Notes under the pieces: generated by a model | Databases searched by the model: none | Seen by the model: the letters and a program-made list of their open reading frames with translations, nothing else | Told to the model about the DNA's origin: nothing | Program-made: the position numbers and the translations under genes | Part shown: positions 32,720 through 40,287 of the stretch, piece by piece | Position numbering within the stretch: position 1 is the first letter of the stretch | Layout: each line of letters starts with the position of its first letter | Assembly (NCBI RefSeq): GCF_900142215.1 | Contig: NZ_FRAC01000018.1 | Coordinates: 1 to 64,000, forward strand | Reading direction: 5' to 3' | Source: Anaerocolumna jejuensis DSM 15929 | GTDB lineage: Bacteria > Bacillota > Clostridia > Lachnospirales > Lachnospiraceae | DNA: 64,000 bases

Positions 32720-32994
32720 ACGAACTAAATTATGTTTTTATCTACTTATATACTATGTAAAATGGAATAATTTTCAGTTCCTGCCGCTTCTGTTTACATG
32801 GTCAAGACTATATAACTTTTATATTCCTGTTACCGATATAACTTCTTTCCGAAGTCCTATTCGATGCACTCTGAGCTGCTACTTTTCCATTTTATCGTCC
32901 CATCTGTAAATTCGTACAGTATGGTGATATCAGATAAAGTTCCGCTATTTTCCAAGTACTTACATAGTATAACTTATTTTATTTGGTTAATCAA
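32720..32994 (-). promoter_or_regulatory. Promoter and structured leader RNA upstream of panB, candidate riboswitch/attenuator
   Basis: Minus-strand -35 TTGATT (32989-32994), 17-bp spacer, -10 TATACT (32966-32971). The transcript would run about 240 nt before the terminator at 32659-32717. Local hairpins include CCAT-A-CTGTA..TACAG-A-TGG, with an unpaired A on each side, enclosed by TTTATC/GATAAA, and ACTTC-GGAAA-GAAGT. No T-box (GGTGGNACC) or known riboswitch core (TPP, SAM, lysine, FMN, cobalamin, c-di-GMP-I) was recognised. A published pan motif with bulged A residues exists upstream of panB in Firmicutes; identity with it is unproven. Confidence 0.55.
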
Positions 32995-33196
32995 GAGGCA
33001 CTCTTCAAAAGCCAATTAATATAAAATTCTGATTGGTATTACAGTGAATCCATATTGGATTTATCAGCAGCCTTTATTTGGAATATTCCATATACCTCTA
33101 TGGTACCGCTGCAAAGATTATCAAGTGCCAGACATTACGTACATATATGTATTTTAATTAACCGCAGGCATAAGCAACTCATTTATAACAGTCTCT

Positions 33197-33224
33197 ATTA
33201 GTACGGATACTCCCCTTCCGTACT
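33197..33224 (-). terminator. Hairpin at the 3' end of the phospho-beta-glucosidase gene
   Basis: AGTACGGA and TCCGTACT form an 8-bp stem immediately at the stop codon. There is no strong T-run, so it may stabilise the mRNA end or be a weak terminator. The remaining 33000-33196 stretch holds no gene. Confidence 0.4.
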
Positions 33225-34684
33225 TACAGCTCTTCTCCGTTGGACGCAATACATTTTCTATACCATTCAAAGGAGTCCTTTTTAATCCTGGCGTTGGTGC
33301 CTTCCCCTCTATCATCCCTGTCCACGTAAATAACTCCATAACGCTTACTCATCTCCATGGGGCCACAGGAAACCAAATCAATAATACCCCATGGGGTATA
33401 ACCAACGACATCTACCCCGTCCCCAATTGCTTCCTTAAGTTGTTTCACATGCTCCTTCATGTATTCAATTCGGTATGGATCATGAACCATTCCATCATCA
33501 GACACCTGATCATACGCTCCAAGGCCGTTTTCTGCAATGAATACCGGAAGATGATACCGGTCGTATACCTGGTTAAGCGTAATCCTCAGTCCCACCGGGT
33601 CAATCTGCCAGCCCCAGTCACTTGCTTCCAAAAATGGATTTTTAAAGCCCATTATTAGATTACCGCTGGTTTTTTCAAGGCCTTGCTCCACAGAAGATAC
33701 TAAGGACATATAGTAGGAAAACGCCACAAAGTTCGCCGTATTTTCACGAAGAAGTTCCATATCACCAGGCATTGTGTCCACCTGGATTCCAAACTGTTGG
33801 AAATACCGATTCATATATTCAGGATAAAAACCTCTGACCATTACATCCGTGTAAAACCAATTGGAATATTGATCGTCCAAAATCATCTGCATTACATTTT
33901 CAGGCCTGCAGTCAGCCGGATAGGTAGTAAACCGAGCAATCATACAGCCAATCATCGGTTCTTTGAGCATTTCCTTCGCCAGCTTTACTACCATTGCATT
34001 GGCAACGAACTGATGATACAGGCACTGGAATATAGCTCCGTCTAAATTGTCCTCCTGGTCCTCTATCAGGCATGCTCCATTATAAGGATTAAATTTTCCT
34101 GCATTGATTTCATTGAAGGGAAGCCAATAATCCACCAGCTCCCCAAATTCTTTAAAAAGGGTCCTTGCATATTTCACATAGCAATCAACAGTTGTTCTGG
34201 ACTTCCAACCACCATATTTCAAAACCAGATTAACCGGAATATTATAATGAAGAATAGTCACGAAAAGCTTAATTCCACGTTTTTTACATTCTTCAAATAT
34301 ACGCCGGTAATGATCAAGCCCCTTTTGGTTTGGCTGTACGTCGTCACCATTAGGATAAATCCTTGCCCAATTTACAGACAGACGGAAAACCTTCATGCCA
34401 AGTTCATCAAACAAAGCCAGGTCTTCTTCCCATTTGTTGTAAAAATCAATTCCCCATCGGAAAGGATAATGTTCAATATCTGTGTCGCTTAAAGCCCGGT
34501 TAAATTTCTCTTCGTTCATTCTCCGGTTGCTCTTTTCCTTACGCTCGTCCGCTGTCCAGGCAGCATCGAAATATCTTAAATCCTGAGTATCCAGGCCTTT
34601 TCCATCCTGGAGATAAGCACCTTCTGCCTGTGATGCAGAAATTGCTCCTCCCCACAAAAATCCATCAGGAAAATTAATATTCAT
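33224..34684 (-). CDS. 6-phospho-beta-glucosidase, glycoside hydrolase family 1
   Basis: Cytoplasmic hydrolase that splits phosphorylated cellobiose or aryl-beta-glucosides delivered by the PTS; 486 aa, normal GH1 length. FPDGFLWGGAISASQAEGA at the N-terminus, acid/base Glu in LPFNEIN and nucleophile Glu in FIAENGLGAYD are present. The C-terminal YVDRDDRGEGTNARIKKDSFEWY carries the Ser/Lys/Tyr-type phosphate-binding positions that mark 6-phospho enzymes. The start at 34684 follows AAAGGAG. It is last in the PTS operon, separated from the IIC gene by 261 bp that include a two-hairpin element, so its expression may be adjusted separately. Confidence 0.93.
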   Translation of the reverse strand: MNINFPDGFLWGGAISASQAEGAYLQDGKGLDTQDLRYFDAAWTADERKEKSNRRMNEEKFNRALSDTDIEHYPFRWGIDFYNKWEEDLALFDELGMKVFRLSVNWARIYPNGDDVQPNQKGLDHYRRIFEECKKRGIKLFVTILHYNIPVNLVLKYGGWKSRTTVDCYVKYARTLFKEFGELVDYWLPFNEINAGKFNPYNGACLIEDQEDNLDGAIFQCLYHQFVANAMVVKLAKEMLKEPMIGCMIARFTTYPADCRPENVMQMILDDQYSNWFYTDVMVRGFYPEYMNRYFQQFGIQVDTMPGDMELLRENTANFVAFSYYMSLVSSVEQGLEKTSGNLIMGFKNPFLEASDWGWQIDPVGLRITLNQVYDRYHLPVFIAENGLGAYDQVSDDGMVHDPYRIEYMKEHVKQLKEAIGDGVDVVGYTPWGIIDLVSCGPMEMSKRYGVIYVDRDDRGEGTNARIKKDSFEWYRKCIASNGEEL

Positions 34685-34697
34685 TTTAACTCCTTTC

Positions 34698-34765
34698 GTG
34701 AATATCCAATCTTTGATTGGATATTCCTGAATTCGTAGTTGAAAAATTCATTTTTCAACCTACTA
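34698..34765 (-). promoter_or_regulatory. Two-hairpin leader element upstream of the phospho-beta-glucosidase gene (family 2)
   Basis: In transcript direction: GGTTGAAAAA..TTTTTCAAC, then GAATATCCAATC-AAA-GATTGGATATTC (12-bp perfect stem), ending 13 nt before the start codon and just before the ribosome site. Order and sequence match the coaB leader (9427-9499). The rest of the gap up to 34945 holds GC-rich inverted words (GGGAGG/CCTCCC) but no gene. Confidence 0.65.
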
Positions 34766-34945
34766 CTCTCTCTTTCTTTTCTTCTTGGTTTCAAGCCTGC
34801 CTGCCGCAAATTACTCATTGCCGGCACATGATAGGAGAGGGAGGCAGTTCTCCAGCAATCAGTCTCTGAAAAGCCCCATGGCTTTCTTTTTCCCAGCCCG
34901 CCGTCACAGCTCCCTCCCGAAAATTTTCATCTACAGGTTTCCTCT

Positions 34946-36214
34946 TTATTTTTTTTCTTCCGCTACTGCGTTTTTGTCCATTACACGGAAAAACGGAATA
35001 TACATAACAGTACAAATTATCAGACATACCAGTTGAAGAAGCATCACGGAAGTACCACCCTGAAGAAATCCATTTAACAGGGCAGGGGTAGTCCATGGCA
35101 GGGACAATCCTCTGGTATAGTTCACCAGACCGGAGTTTTGCACAAGATAAGCAAAGATTCCGCAAATCAGCGGATTAAGCACCAGCGGAACAAACATATA
35201 GGGATTCAGCATCAGAGGCATACCAAAGCAAAGGGGCTCATTGATGTTAAAAATAGACGGAACGAGCGCCATCTTTCCAAGTGAACGGTATCTCTCGGAT
35301 TTTGCACGGAATGCCATATAAGCACACAATCCAAGGGTAGAGCCCAGTCCTCCGATTTTTAAAAACAAAACCCAATTTGCGTACATATTCGGTAAAGGCT
35401 GCCCATTCTGGAACGCCGTTAAGTTAGCCAGATTAATGGCATTGACAATTGGCTGGGCAGCAGCATAAACAGCCGCTCCATGTATACCAAAAAACCAGCA
35501 AAGATTCATCAGCATATACAAGCCCACAAAGAAAGCCAGAGAAGACCCCATATTGGTTAAAGGTGCCTGTACTACTTTTGTTACAAACTCATGAATGTTC
35601 CCATAGGAAGTTGCCTTAAAGATGGCAGCAATTACGAGAGATACCAGTGCTACAAAAAAACCGGCAAAAATAGGAGTAAAAGACTGTGCTACCTTGGGTG
35701 GTACAGATTCCGGCATCTTTAGCACCCAGCCCTTTTGAATTACAAAAATATAAATTCTACCCATTAACAAACCGATAATCAGTGCAACAAACAGTGAATT
35801 AGAACCAAAATATCCGTAAGCCACTGCTGATATGGGTTTTTCGATCCCTTCCACAACTATGAAATGAGGTGTTACAATAAAATAGGAAACCAAGGCCAAA
35901 AGACCCGCCGGATATTCCTTCACCTTAAACTCCGCAGCCAGATTATATGCGGCGAAAAACACCGTCATCAAAGCTATAATATCCGTGGTGGAATTTCCTA
36001 CCAGGCTTATAATATCGTATACCCCAATCGATTTTAACCAGTCAATATAAGCCTGAATCGGGAAATTCCCAATCAGTGTAAAAATAGAGCCTACTATAAT
36101 TACCGGCAAGGTAGAAAAGAATGCTCCCGAAACTGCCTGCAGATATCTATTTTCTCCAAATCTTGAAAATACCGGAGTTAGATATCGATCTAAAAAACTT
36201 GTTAACTTCTCCAT
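34946..36214 (-). CDS. celB: PTS cellobiose/lichenan transporter subunit IIC
   Basis: Membrane channel of a Lac-family PTS, 422 aa with about eight to ten hydrophobic segments. SLDRYLTPVFSRFGENRYLQ-like N-terminus, NLCWFFGIHGAAVYAAAQPI and NINEPLCFGMPLMLNPYMFVP (the conserved NEP substrate motif) are diagnostic. It imports and phosphorylates beta-glucosides such as cellobiose with the IIA and IIB proteins encoded just upstream. The start follows GGGGGATTACA. The minus-strand order is IIB, IIA, IIC, then 6-phospho-beta-glucosidase. Confidence 0.94.
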   Translation of the reverse strand: MEKLTSFLDRYLTPVFSRFGENRYLQAVSGAFFSTLPVIIVGSIFTLIGNFPIQAYIDWLKSIGVYDIISLVGNSTTDIIALMTVFFAAYNLAAEFKVKEYPAGLLALVSYFIVTPHFIVVEGIEKPISAVAYGYFGSNSLFVALIIGLLMGRIYIFVIQKGWVLKMPESVPPKVAQSFTPIFAGFFVALVSLVIAAIFKATSYGNIHEFVTKVVQAPLTNMGSSLAFFVGLYMLMNLCWFFGIHGAAVYAAAQPIVNAINLANLTAFQNGQPLPNMYANWVLFLKIGGLGSTLGLCAYMAFRAKSERYRSLGKMALVPSIFNINEPLCFGMPLMLNPYMFVPLVLNPLICGIFAYLVQNSGLVNYTRGLSLPWTTPALLNGFLQGGTSVMLLQLVCLIICTVMYIPFFRVMDKNAVAEEKK

Positions 36215-36226
36215 TGTAATCCCCCT

Positions 36227-36553
36227 TTATTTGCTGCATGCATCCACTTTTTGGTAAAGCTCAATCAATTCCTCAACCATTATTTTGATTATTTCAGCGC
36301 TCATAGCCTGATCCTCCGCATGCATTAGTATCATGCTGGTACCTACCGAATCACCTCCTGCTTCCCGGCTAATGAGCTGACTGTGTACCTTATGTCCTTC
36401 AATAGCCTGCTTGTCTCCTTCTGAAATCAGTGCCTGGGCCTGCTCATAATCCCCTTTTTTAGCCTCTCCAAGAGCTTCCATATAATAGGATTTTGCTGAC
36501 CCACTGGCCGTAATCATCTGCAAAAAAATCATTTCCATCTCTGACTGATTCAT
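36227..36553 (-). CDS. celC: PTS lactose/cellobiose subunit IIA
   Basis: Soluble phosphocarrier of 108 aa that passes phosphate from HPr to IIB. Helical throughout. ITASGSAKSYYMEALGEAKKGD and the block ILMHAEDQAMSAEII, with the phospho-acceptor His, match the Lac-type IIA family (trimeric three-helix bundle). The start at 36553 follows AGAGG and lies 3 bp after the IIB stop codon, so the genes are co-translated. IIC follows after 12 bp. Confidence 0.93.
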   Translation of the reverse strand: MNQSEMEMIFLQMITASGSAKSYYMEALGEAKKGDYEQAQALISEGDKQAIEGHKVHSQLISREAGGDSVGTSMILMHAEDQAMSAEIIKIMVEELIELYQKVDACSK

Positions 36554-36556
36554 CCT

Positions 36557-36859
36557 CTAGTCCCCCAGCTTCGTTTTTACATCGTTGATGACTTTCTCTC
36601 CATTCATGGTTCCGTAAGCAGAAATATCGATAACCTCGACCGGAACACCAGGACACTTACCCGCTATTTCCTTTTGCTTAAACCGAACCTGCGGACCTAA
36701 CAGAATCATATCAGCAGCCTTGCCGACCTGCTCTGCTTCCACCATGGGATATGCGTAAATTTGGCAATCATATGCCATGGCTTTTGCAGCCTCCTCCATT
36801 TTTTTTACCAGAAGACTTGTCGACATTCCCTGATTACAGAATAAAATAATATTTCTCAT
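36557..36859 (-). CDS. celA: PTS lactose/cellobiose subunit IIB
   Basis: Soluble phosphocarrier of 100 aa that phosphorylates the sugar bound to IIC. The phospho-acceptor Cys8 lies in ILFCNQGMSTSLLV, the P-loop-like motif of Lac/Cel IIB. MILLGPQVRFKQKEI and VPVEVIDISAYGTMNG complete the family pattern. The start follows GAGGTTAAGCT. It is the first gene of the cellobiose operon, behind a 17-bp-spacer promoter shared with a divergent AraC-type regulator gene. Confidence 0.94.
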   Translation of the reverse strand: MRNIILFCNQGMSTSLLVKKMEEAAKAMAYDCQIYAYPMVEAEQVGKAADMILLGPQVRFKQKEIAGKCPGVPVEVIDISAYGTMNGEKVINDVKTKLGD

Positions 36860-36886
36860 AGCTTAACCTCCTCGCTTTCTACCTAG

Positions 36887-36915
36887 ATTATAAACGGGAT
36901 TTCCCACCTGTACAA
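36887..36915 (-). promoter_or_regulatory. Promoter of the cellobiose PTS operon
   Basis: Minus strand: -35 TTGTAC (36910-36915), 17-bp spacer, -10 TATAAT (36887-36892), 28 bp before the IIB start. The weak -35 fits dependence on the divergent AraC-type activator. Confidence 0.6.
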
Positions 36916-37040
36916 TGACTGGTTTCAGTCCATAGACTTACCAAACTTAATATATTGTTCTTGAGTGAGCCAACAAAGTATGTTAACATAGGCTTATCAG
37001 TCACAGCTTGATCCCAATACCTTATGCAAGGAGCCTGGAA

Positions 37041-38045
37041 ATGGACGTTTCAACTTTAGAAGCAAAGCTGTTTACCCATACTATAAGCGAAGAATGGCAC
37101 CTGAATCACCCCGGCAAATTGAGCACCCGCTATCGCTCCATCCCAATTATTACAGAAAACAGCCAGTCCTATTACCGTTTTTCTTTCAAGTCAGTGTTAA
37201 AAAACAGCAATATCAGCATTCTGAAAGAATCCCGTTTCACAAGGATTCCGCTTCACGTTCATTCCGTTATTGAAATTAATTATATTTACCGTGGAAATTG
37301 CTCGCAAATTATTAACGGAACACGGCATGAGCTTCACGAAGGTGACCTGTGTATTCTTGATACCAACACCATTCATGAGATCCTGCCTCTTTCGGAAAAT
37401 GATATTATTATGACCATTGACATGCGAAAATCCTATTTTTCCGCAGGCTTTTTATCCCGGCTCTCTTCTCAGGGGATAGTAGCTTCCTTTTTGGCCGGAG
37501 CGATATCCATGAACACGGAAAAAAAGCAATGCCTCATATTCCGCCACCATGATGCTAAGCTTCATCTACTTGTGCAACAACTGCTGTGCGAGTATTATGA
37601 TAAGCAAACTGGCTCCAATGAAATTATTGATGCCTATATGATTATCATTTTTTCCGAACTCCTGCGCCTTTATATGAATCATCAGGAAAATTTCAAGAAA
37701 CAGACTGACTCCGGAAGCGACCTTTTAAGAATGCTCCAGTATATTGAAGTGAATTATGAAACCATTACCTTAAATTCCATGGCACAGAATTTTTCCTTTC
37801 ATCCCAATTATATTTCCGCTTACTTAAAACGAAACTCAGGGAAGACCTTCAAGGAACTGGTTATTATCCAACGGATGTCTAAGGCTTGTTTTTATCTTTC
37901 CAACAGTACCACCCCTATTTATCAGATTGCACAGGAAATTGGATATAACAATTTAGGCTTTTTTTATGATAAATTTAAGGAACTTTATCAAATGACTCCT
38001 ATGGAATACAGGGAGAAATATTCGTCTTCCTTTTCTAATAAATAG
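37041..38045 (+). CDS. AraC family regulator with N-terminal cupin domain
   Basis: Transcription factor of 334 aa. The N-terminal cupin region (IPLHVHSVIEINYIYRGNC, about residues 70-90, and HELHEGDLCILDTNTIHEI) senses a ligand. The C-terminal AraC domain has two helix-turn-helix motifs: ITLNSMAQNFSFHPNYISAY and IYQIAQEIGYNNLGFFYDKF. The ATG at 37041 follows AAGGAG; an upstream in-frame TTG at 37008 has no ribosome site. Divergence from the cellobiose PTS operon makes that operon its likely target, with a beta-glucoside or its phosphate as ligand (inferred). Confidence 0.9.
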   Translation: MDVSTLEAKLFTHTISEEWHLNHPGKLSTRYRSIPIITENSQSYYRFSFKSVLKNSNISILKESRFTRIPLHVHSVIEINYIYRGNCSQIINGTRHELHEGDLCILDTNTIHEILPLSENDIIMTIDMRKSYFSAGFLSRLSSQGIVASFLAGAISMNTEKKQCLIFRHHDAKLHLLVQQLLCEYYDKQTGSNEIIDAYMIIIFSELLRLYMNHQENFKKQTDSGSDLLRMLQYIEVNYETITLNSMAQNFSFHPNYISAYLKRNSGKTFKELVIIQRMSKACFYLSNSTTPIYQIAQEIGYNNLGFFYDKFKELYQMTPMEYREKYSSSFSNK

Positions 38046-38077
38046 TGTTCAAGACAAAATAAAAAAGACTCATGTTG

Positions 38078-38140
38078 TCAGGATATGGCACTCCATAGTA
38101 AAATTATTTTATAGCAGCTAAAAAATAGTGACAATACTAA
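38078..38140 (+). repeat. Imperfect direct repeat of the marR promoter region, copy 1
   Basis: About 63 bp beginning TTGTCAGGATATGGCA and running through ATAGCAGCTAAAAAATAGTG. It matches the region just upstream of the MarR gene (39682-39744) at most positions. No plus-strand gene follows it. The two copies bracket the small-gene island. Confidence 0.7.
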
Positions 38141-38191
38141 AAGAATTTGATTTTTTAGATTACATTTTGGGCTTAAGGATGATATAAAAAA

Positions 38192-38246
38192 ATCCATGAA
38201 AGGCCATAAAGGCAGAGGGTTCCAGCCTTTATGGCCTTTCATGGAT
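38192..38246 (-). terminator. Terminator with 22-bp perfect stem
   Basis: Arms 38192-38213 and 38225-38246 are perfectly complementary over 22 bp with an 11-nt loop. On the minus strand the stem is followed by a T-run (TTTTTTATATC). It ends the two-gene minus-strand unit at 38284-38933. Confidence 0.85.
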
Positions 38247-38283
38247 CAGATGTCTGCGAAGCTTATTTTTATCATTGCATATT

Positions 38284-38565
38284 TTACATGAGTTTCAACA
38301 GTTCTGCCATAAGCTTTAAGGCATCTTGAAAACCTTGCTGGTAGGCAATCCTACCATACTCTGCACTGCAAGCATTATTTGCGGAAAAAGCCTTGTCAAC
38401 TGCTAACCTCTGCTTATTACTCAACTTTATTTTAGCTAGCTTATTAAGCAAGTTTTCTTCTTTTTTAACTACCTTATTATAGTTTTCATCCATAGTCAAC
38501 GATAATTCCAAAGCATGGTTTATTCTAGTAGAAAAAAGTTCCTCTAATACAATATCTTTTTTCAT
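38284..38565 (-). CDS. Small helical protein of unknown function (DUF6809-like)
   Basis: A 93-aa protein, mostly alpha-helical and charged (ENYNKVVKKEENLLNKLAKI), with a C-terminal GFQDALKLMAELLKLM helix. It resembles small clostridial proteins annotated DUF6809, from memory and with low certainty. It overlaps the upstream gene by 4 bp (ATGA), so both are translated together. Its promoter shares the heptad array of the ribbon-helix-helix genes, which links it to the same regulator. No function can be given. Confidence 0.7.
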   Translation of the reverse strand: MKKDIVLEELFSTRINHALELSLTMDENYNKVVKKEENLLNKLAKIKLSNKQRLAVDKAFSANNACSAEYGRIAYQQGFQDALKLMAELLKLM

Positions 38566-38933
38566 CTGCCATTCTCCATTTCCCTATCAGCAAACCAATT
38601 CTTGTTAATGGTTGATTGCAAACCCGTTAATTCAAAGCTTTGGTACTTCTGTTCCAAATTTTTATACAACTGAAGTCCGAGGATTAACCCCATCTCCAAA
38701 TATACTTCACTGTGGGTTATGGAAAAGTCCAGTATGGCACCATACAAGCCATCATCCTGCCGGTTGGCAGCCGGAAACATTTCCTCTAATGATTTAAAAA
38801 TTTTATCATAAGATTCTTTTATTCTCCCCTCGTATGTTCCAATATGTTCAATTTTGGAATCCGTACCCCAAATTAGATATGCTATCATATCGTCCAAATC
38901 TACTCTTTCCAGCATTTCGCTGAACTCGCTCAT
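38562..38933 (-). CDS. Small protein of unknown function, co-regulated with RHH genes
   Basis: A 123-aa soluble protein with no recognised family. It is rich in helices and acidic residues at the start (SEFSEMLERVDLDDMIAYLI); the C-terminal half contains LEMGLILGLQLYKNLEQKYQ. The ATG at 38933 follows GGGAGG; a start at 38954 would add seven residues overlapping that site. First of a two-gene unit. A TATAAT box (38982-38987) and flanking GCCGTCA heptads lie immediately upstream and are shared with the divergent RHH gene. Confidence 0.7.
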   Translation of the reverse strand: MSEFSEMLERVDLDDMIAYLIWGTDSKIEHIGTYEGRIKESYDKIFKSLEEMFPAANRQDDGLYGAILDFSITHSEVYLEMGLILGLQLYKNLEQKYQSFELTGLQSTINKNWFADREMENGR

Positions 38934-38961
38934 TTTATTGCCTCCCTTTTTCAATCAATGT

Positions 38962-39042
38962 GCCGTCATAATAATGTCTTAATTATAATACGCCGTCATT
39001 GTGCCGTCAATAATTATTTTGCCGTCATTTGGACAGTATAAT
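38962..39042. promoter_or_regulatory. Divergent promoter with GCCGTCA heptad operators
   Basis: GCCGTCA lies at 38962, 38992, 39003 and 39021, with a degenerate GACAGTA at 39032. Pairs are spaced 11 bp, one DNA turn. TATAAT boxes occur at 38982-38987 (minus) and 39037-39042 (plus), each followed by AAGWCA. Heptad arrays are the binding mode of several ribbon-helix-helix repressors. Confidence 0.65.
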
Positions 39043-39076
39043 GAAGTCAGATAAATTTGTTAAAGGGGGAATCTAT

Positions 39077-39247
39077 ATGTCATACCAATTATCCAAGTTC
39101 ACATTACGGATAGATTCTGAATTATTAAAAAAATTTCGTTATGTAGCAGATTATAATGCTCGGTCTGCTAATAGGGAAATAGAGGTTCTTATGAAAAAGT
39201 ATGTTGTTGAATTTGAGAAGGAGCACGGTAGAATAGAGCAGGAATAA
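39077..39247 (+). CDS. Arc/MetJ-type ribbon-helix-helix DNA-binding protein 1
   Basis: A 56-aa protein. The beta-strand SKFTLRIDSELLKKF and the helices FRYVADYNARSANREIEVLM, KKYVVEFEKEH match the Arc-like ribbon-helix-helix fold, which binds DNA as a dimer of dimers. The ATG at 39077 follows AAAGGGGGA; the frame is open to 39029 but without a ribosome site. A second, closely similar gene follows at 39346. The promoter carries four to five GCCGTCA heptads, so autoregulation is likely. No toxin-like partner is recognised. Confidence 0.85.
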   Translation: MSYQLSKFTLRIDSELLKKFRYVADYNARSANREIEVLMKKYVVEFEKEHGRIEQE

Positions 39248-39263
39248 TCTGCTTTAATTTAAA

Positions 39264-39315
39264 GCCGTCGAATTGCCGTCAAACCATCTTTAAGCCGTCA
39301 TTTAGCCGTTATAAT
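39264..39315 (+). promoter_or_regulatory. Promoter of RHH gene 2 with heptad operators
   Basis: GCCGTCG (39264), GCCGTCA (39275, 39294) and GCCGTTA (39305) form two pairs at 11-bp spacing, overlapping the -10 TATAAT (39310-39315), which is followed by TAAGTCATTAAA. The layout copies the promoter of RHH gene 1. Confidence 0.65.
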
Positions 39316-39345
39316 TAAGTCATTAAATTTTTATGGAGGTGACAT

Positions 39346-39516
39346 ATGCGGTCTGATTTATCAAAATTCACATTAAGAACTGACGCTGAATTACTTAAAA
39401 AATTTCGTTTTGTAGCGGATTATAATGACCGGTCTGCTAATCGTGAAATAGAAGTCCTTATGAAAAAACATGTTGATGAATTTGAGAAGAAACATGGCAA
39501 GATTACGACTGAATGA
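39346..39516 (+). CDS. Arc/MetJ-type ribbon-helix-helix DNA-binding protein 2
   Basis: A 56-aa paralogue of the preceding RHH protein; most residues are identical (SKFTLRTDAELLKKF, VADYNDRSANREIEVLMKKH). The start at 39346 follows ATGGAGGTGAC. The whole unit, promoter with heptads plus gene, appears to be a tandem duplication of the 39.0-39.25 kb unit. The two proteins could form homo- or heterodimers on the GCCGTCA arrays. Confidence 0.85.
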   Translation: MRSDLSKFTLRTDAELLKKFRFVADYNDRSANREIEVLMKKHVDEFEKKHGKITTE

Positions 39517-39681
39517 TTAAGGTTGGGTCTTTTTTTGAATTCTGGAAAAGCGATATCTAGAAGTTTAGTTTAGCATTCTCACAAACTATACAATATGAAT
39601 TATTGACTTTCGCTTTACTTTATTCTGGGTTATGGTTAAATTTATTAAATATAATAAAATTCACACTGCTTGTAGAAAGCT

Positions 39682-39770
39682 TTGTCAGATATGGCAAGAC
39701 ATAGTTAAATTATTATATAGTAGCTAAAAAAAATATTGACAATATTATTTAGCTGCTATATAATTTACTT
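39682..39770 (+). promoter_or_regulatory. marR promoter with palindromic operator; direct repeat copy 2
   Basis: TTATATAGTAGCTAAA (from about 39713) and TTTAGCTGCTATATAA (about 39748-39763) form a long imperfect dyad around TTGACAATATT. A related half, TTTTAGTTGCTAAAAA, lies before the next gene near 40246. Sites of this type fit MarR autoregulation. The first 63 bp repeat the segment at 38078-38140. Confidence 0.6.
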
Positions 39771-39774
39771 GGTG

Positions 39775-40221
39775 ATGAAAATGATTTATAATAAAATTTT
39801 AGAAAAAATTATATGTCTTTCTAATAAAATTAATCAAAATAATAAAAAGCCAAATAATTATGGAACTGACCATATACTCTACACGTCTGAAATCCATATG
39901 ATAGAAGCCACTAGCACTCATAAAAATGTTAATGCCAGTGAACTCGCTGCTATTATGGGAATTACAAATGGAGCTATTAATCAAGTAGCAAATAAACTTA
40001 TTAAAAAAGGGTTATTAGAACAGTATCGTACAAATGATAATAAAAAAGATGTTTATTATAAACTGACTAGTCAAGGAGAAATTGCTAACATTGCACATAG
40101 CAATTATCATAAAGAGCAATATAGTAATATGGAGGAATATATTAACAAACTGTCTCTTGAAGAAATAAATACAATAAATAACTTTCTAGATGAATTAATC
40201 AATTCATGGCCTTCTAATTAA
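39775..40221 (+). CDS. MarR family transcriptional regulator
   Basis: Winged-helix regulator of 148 aa. The recognition region reads NASELAAIMGITNGAINQVA, followed by KLIKKGLLEQYRTNDNKKDVYYKLTSQG, the MarR wing. Flanking helices form the dimer interface. The chosen ATG at 39775 lies near GGTG; upstream in-frame starts are hydrophobic and unlike the family. It is strongly AT-rich compared with its surroundings. Probably represses itself and the ATC-hydrolase-like gene 66 bp downstream through TAGCTAAA-type sites. Confidence 0.87.
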   Translation: MKMIYNKILEKIICLSNKINQNNKKPNNYGTDHILYTSEIHMIEATSTHKNVNASELAAIMGITNGAINQVANKLIKKGLLEQYRTNDNKKDVYYKLTSQGEIANIAHSNYHKEQYSNMEEYINKLSLEEINTINNFLDELINSWPSN

Positions 40222-40287
40222 TGAAGGCCTTAAATAAGCAAAATGTTTTAGTTGCTAAAAAATATTTGATTTTATGGAGGTATAAAA

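Noticed and set aside
32749..32972. Outer pairing TATACTATGTAA/TTACATAGTATA as the base of a 225-nt RNA
   Set aside because: The left arm overlaps the probable -10 box, so it would not be in the transcript.
32720..32994. T-box, TPP, SAM, lysine, FMN, cobalamin or c-di-GMP-I riboswitch upstream of panB
   Set aside because: None of their invariant core words was found; only the general architecture supports a regulatory leader.
34815..35165. A 116-codon minus-strand frame overlapping the IIC gene end
   Set aside because: It is a shadow of the IIC gene and the GC-rich gap, with no homology.
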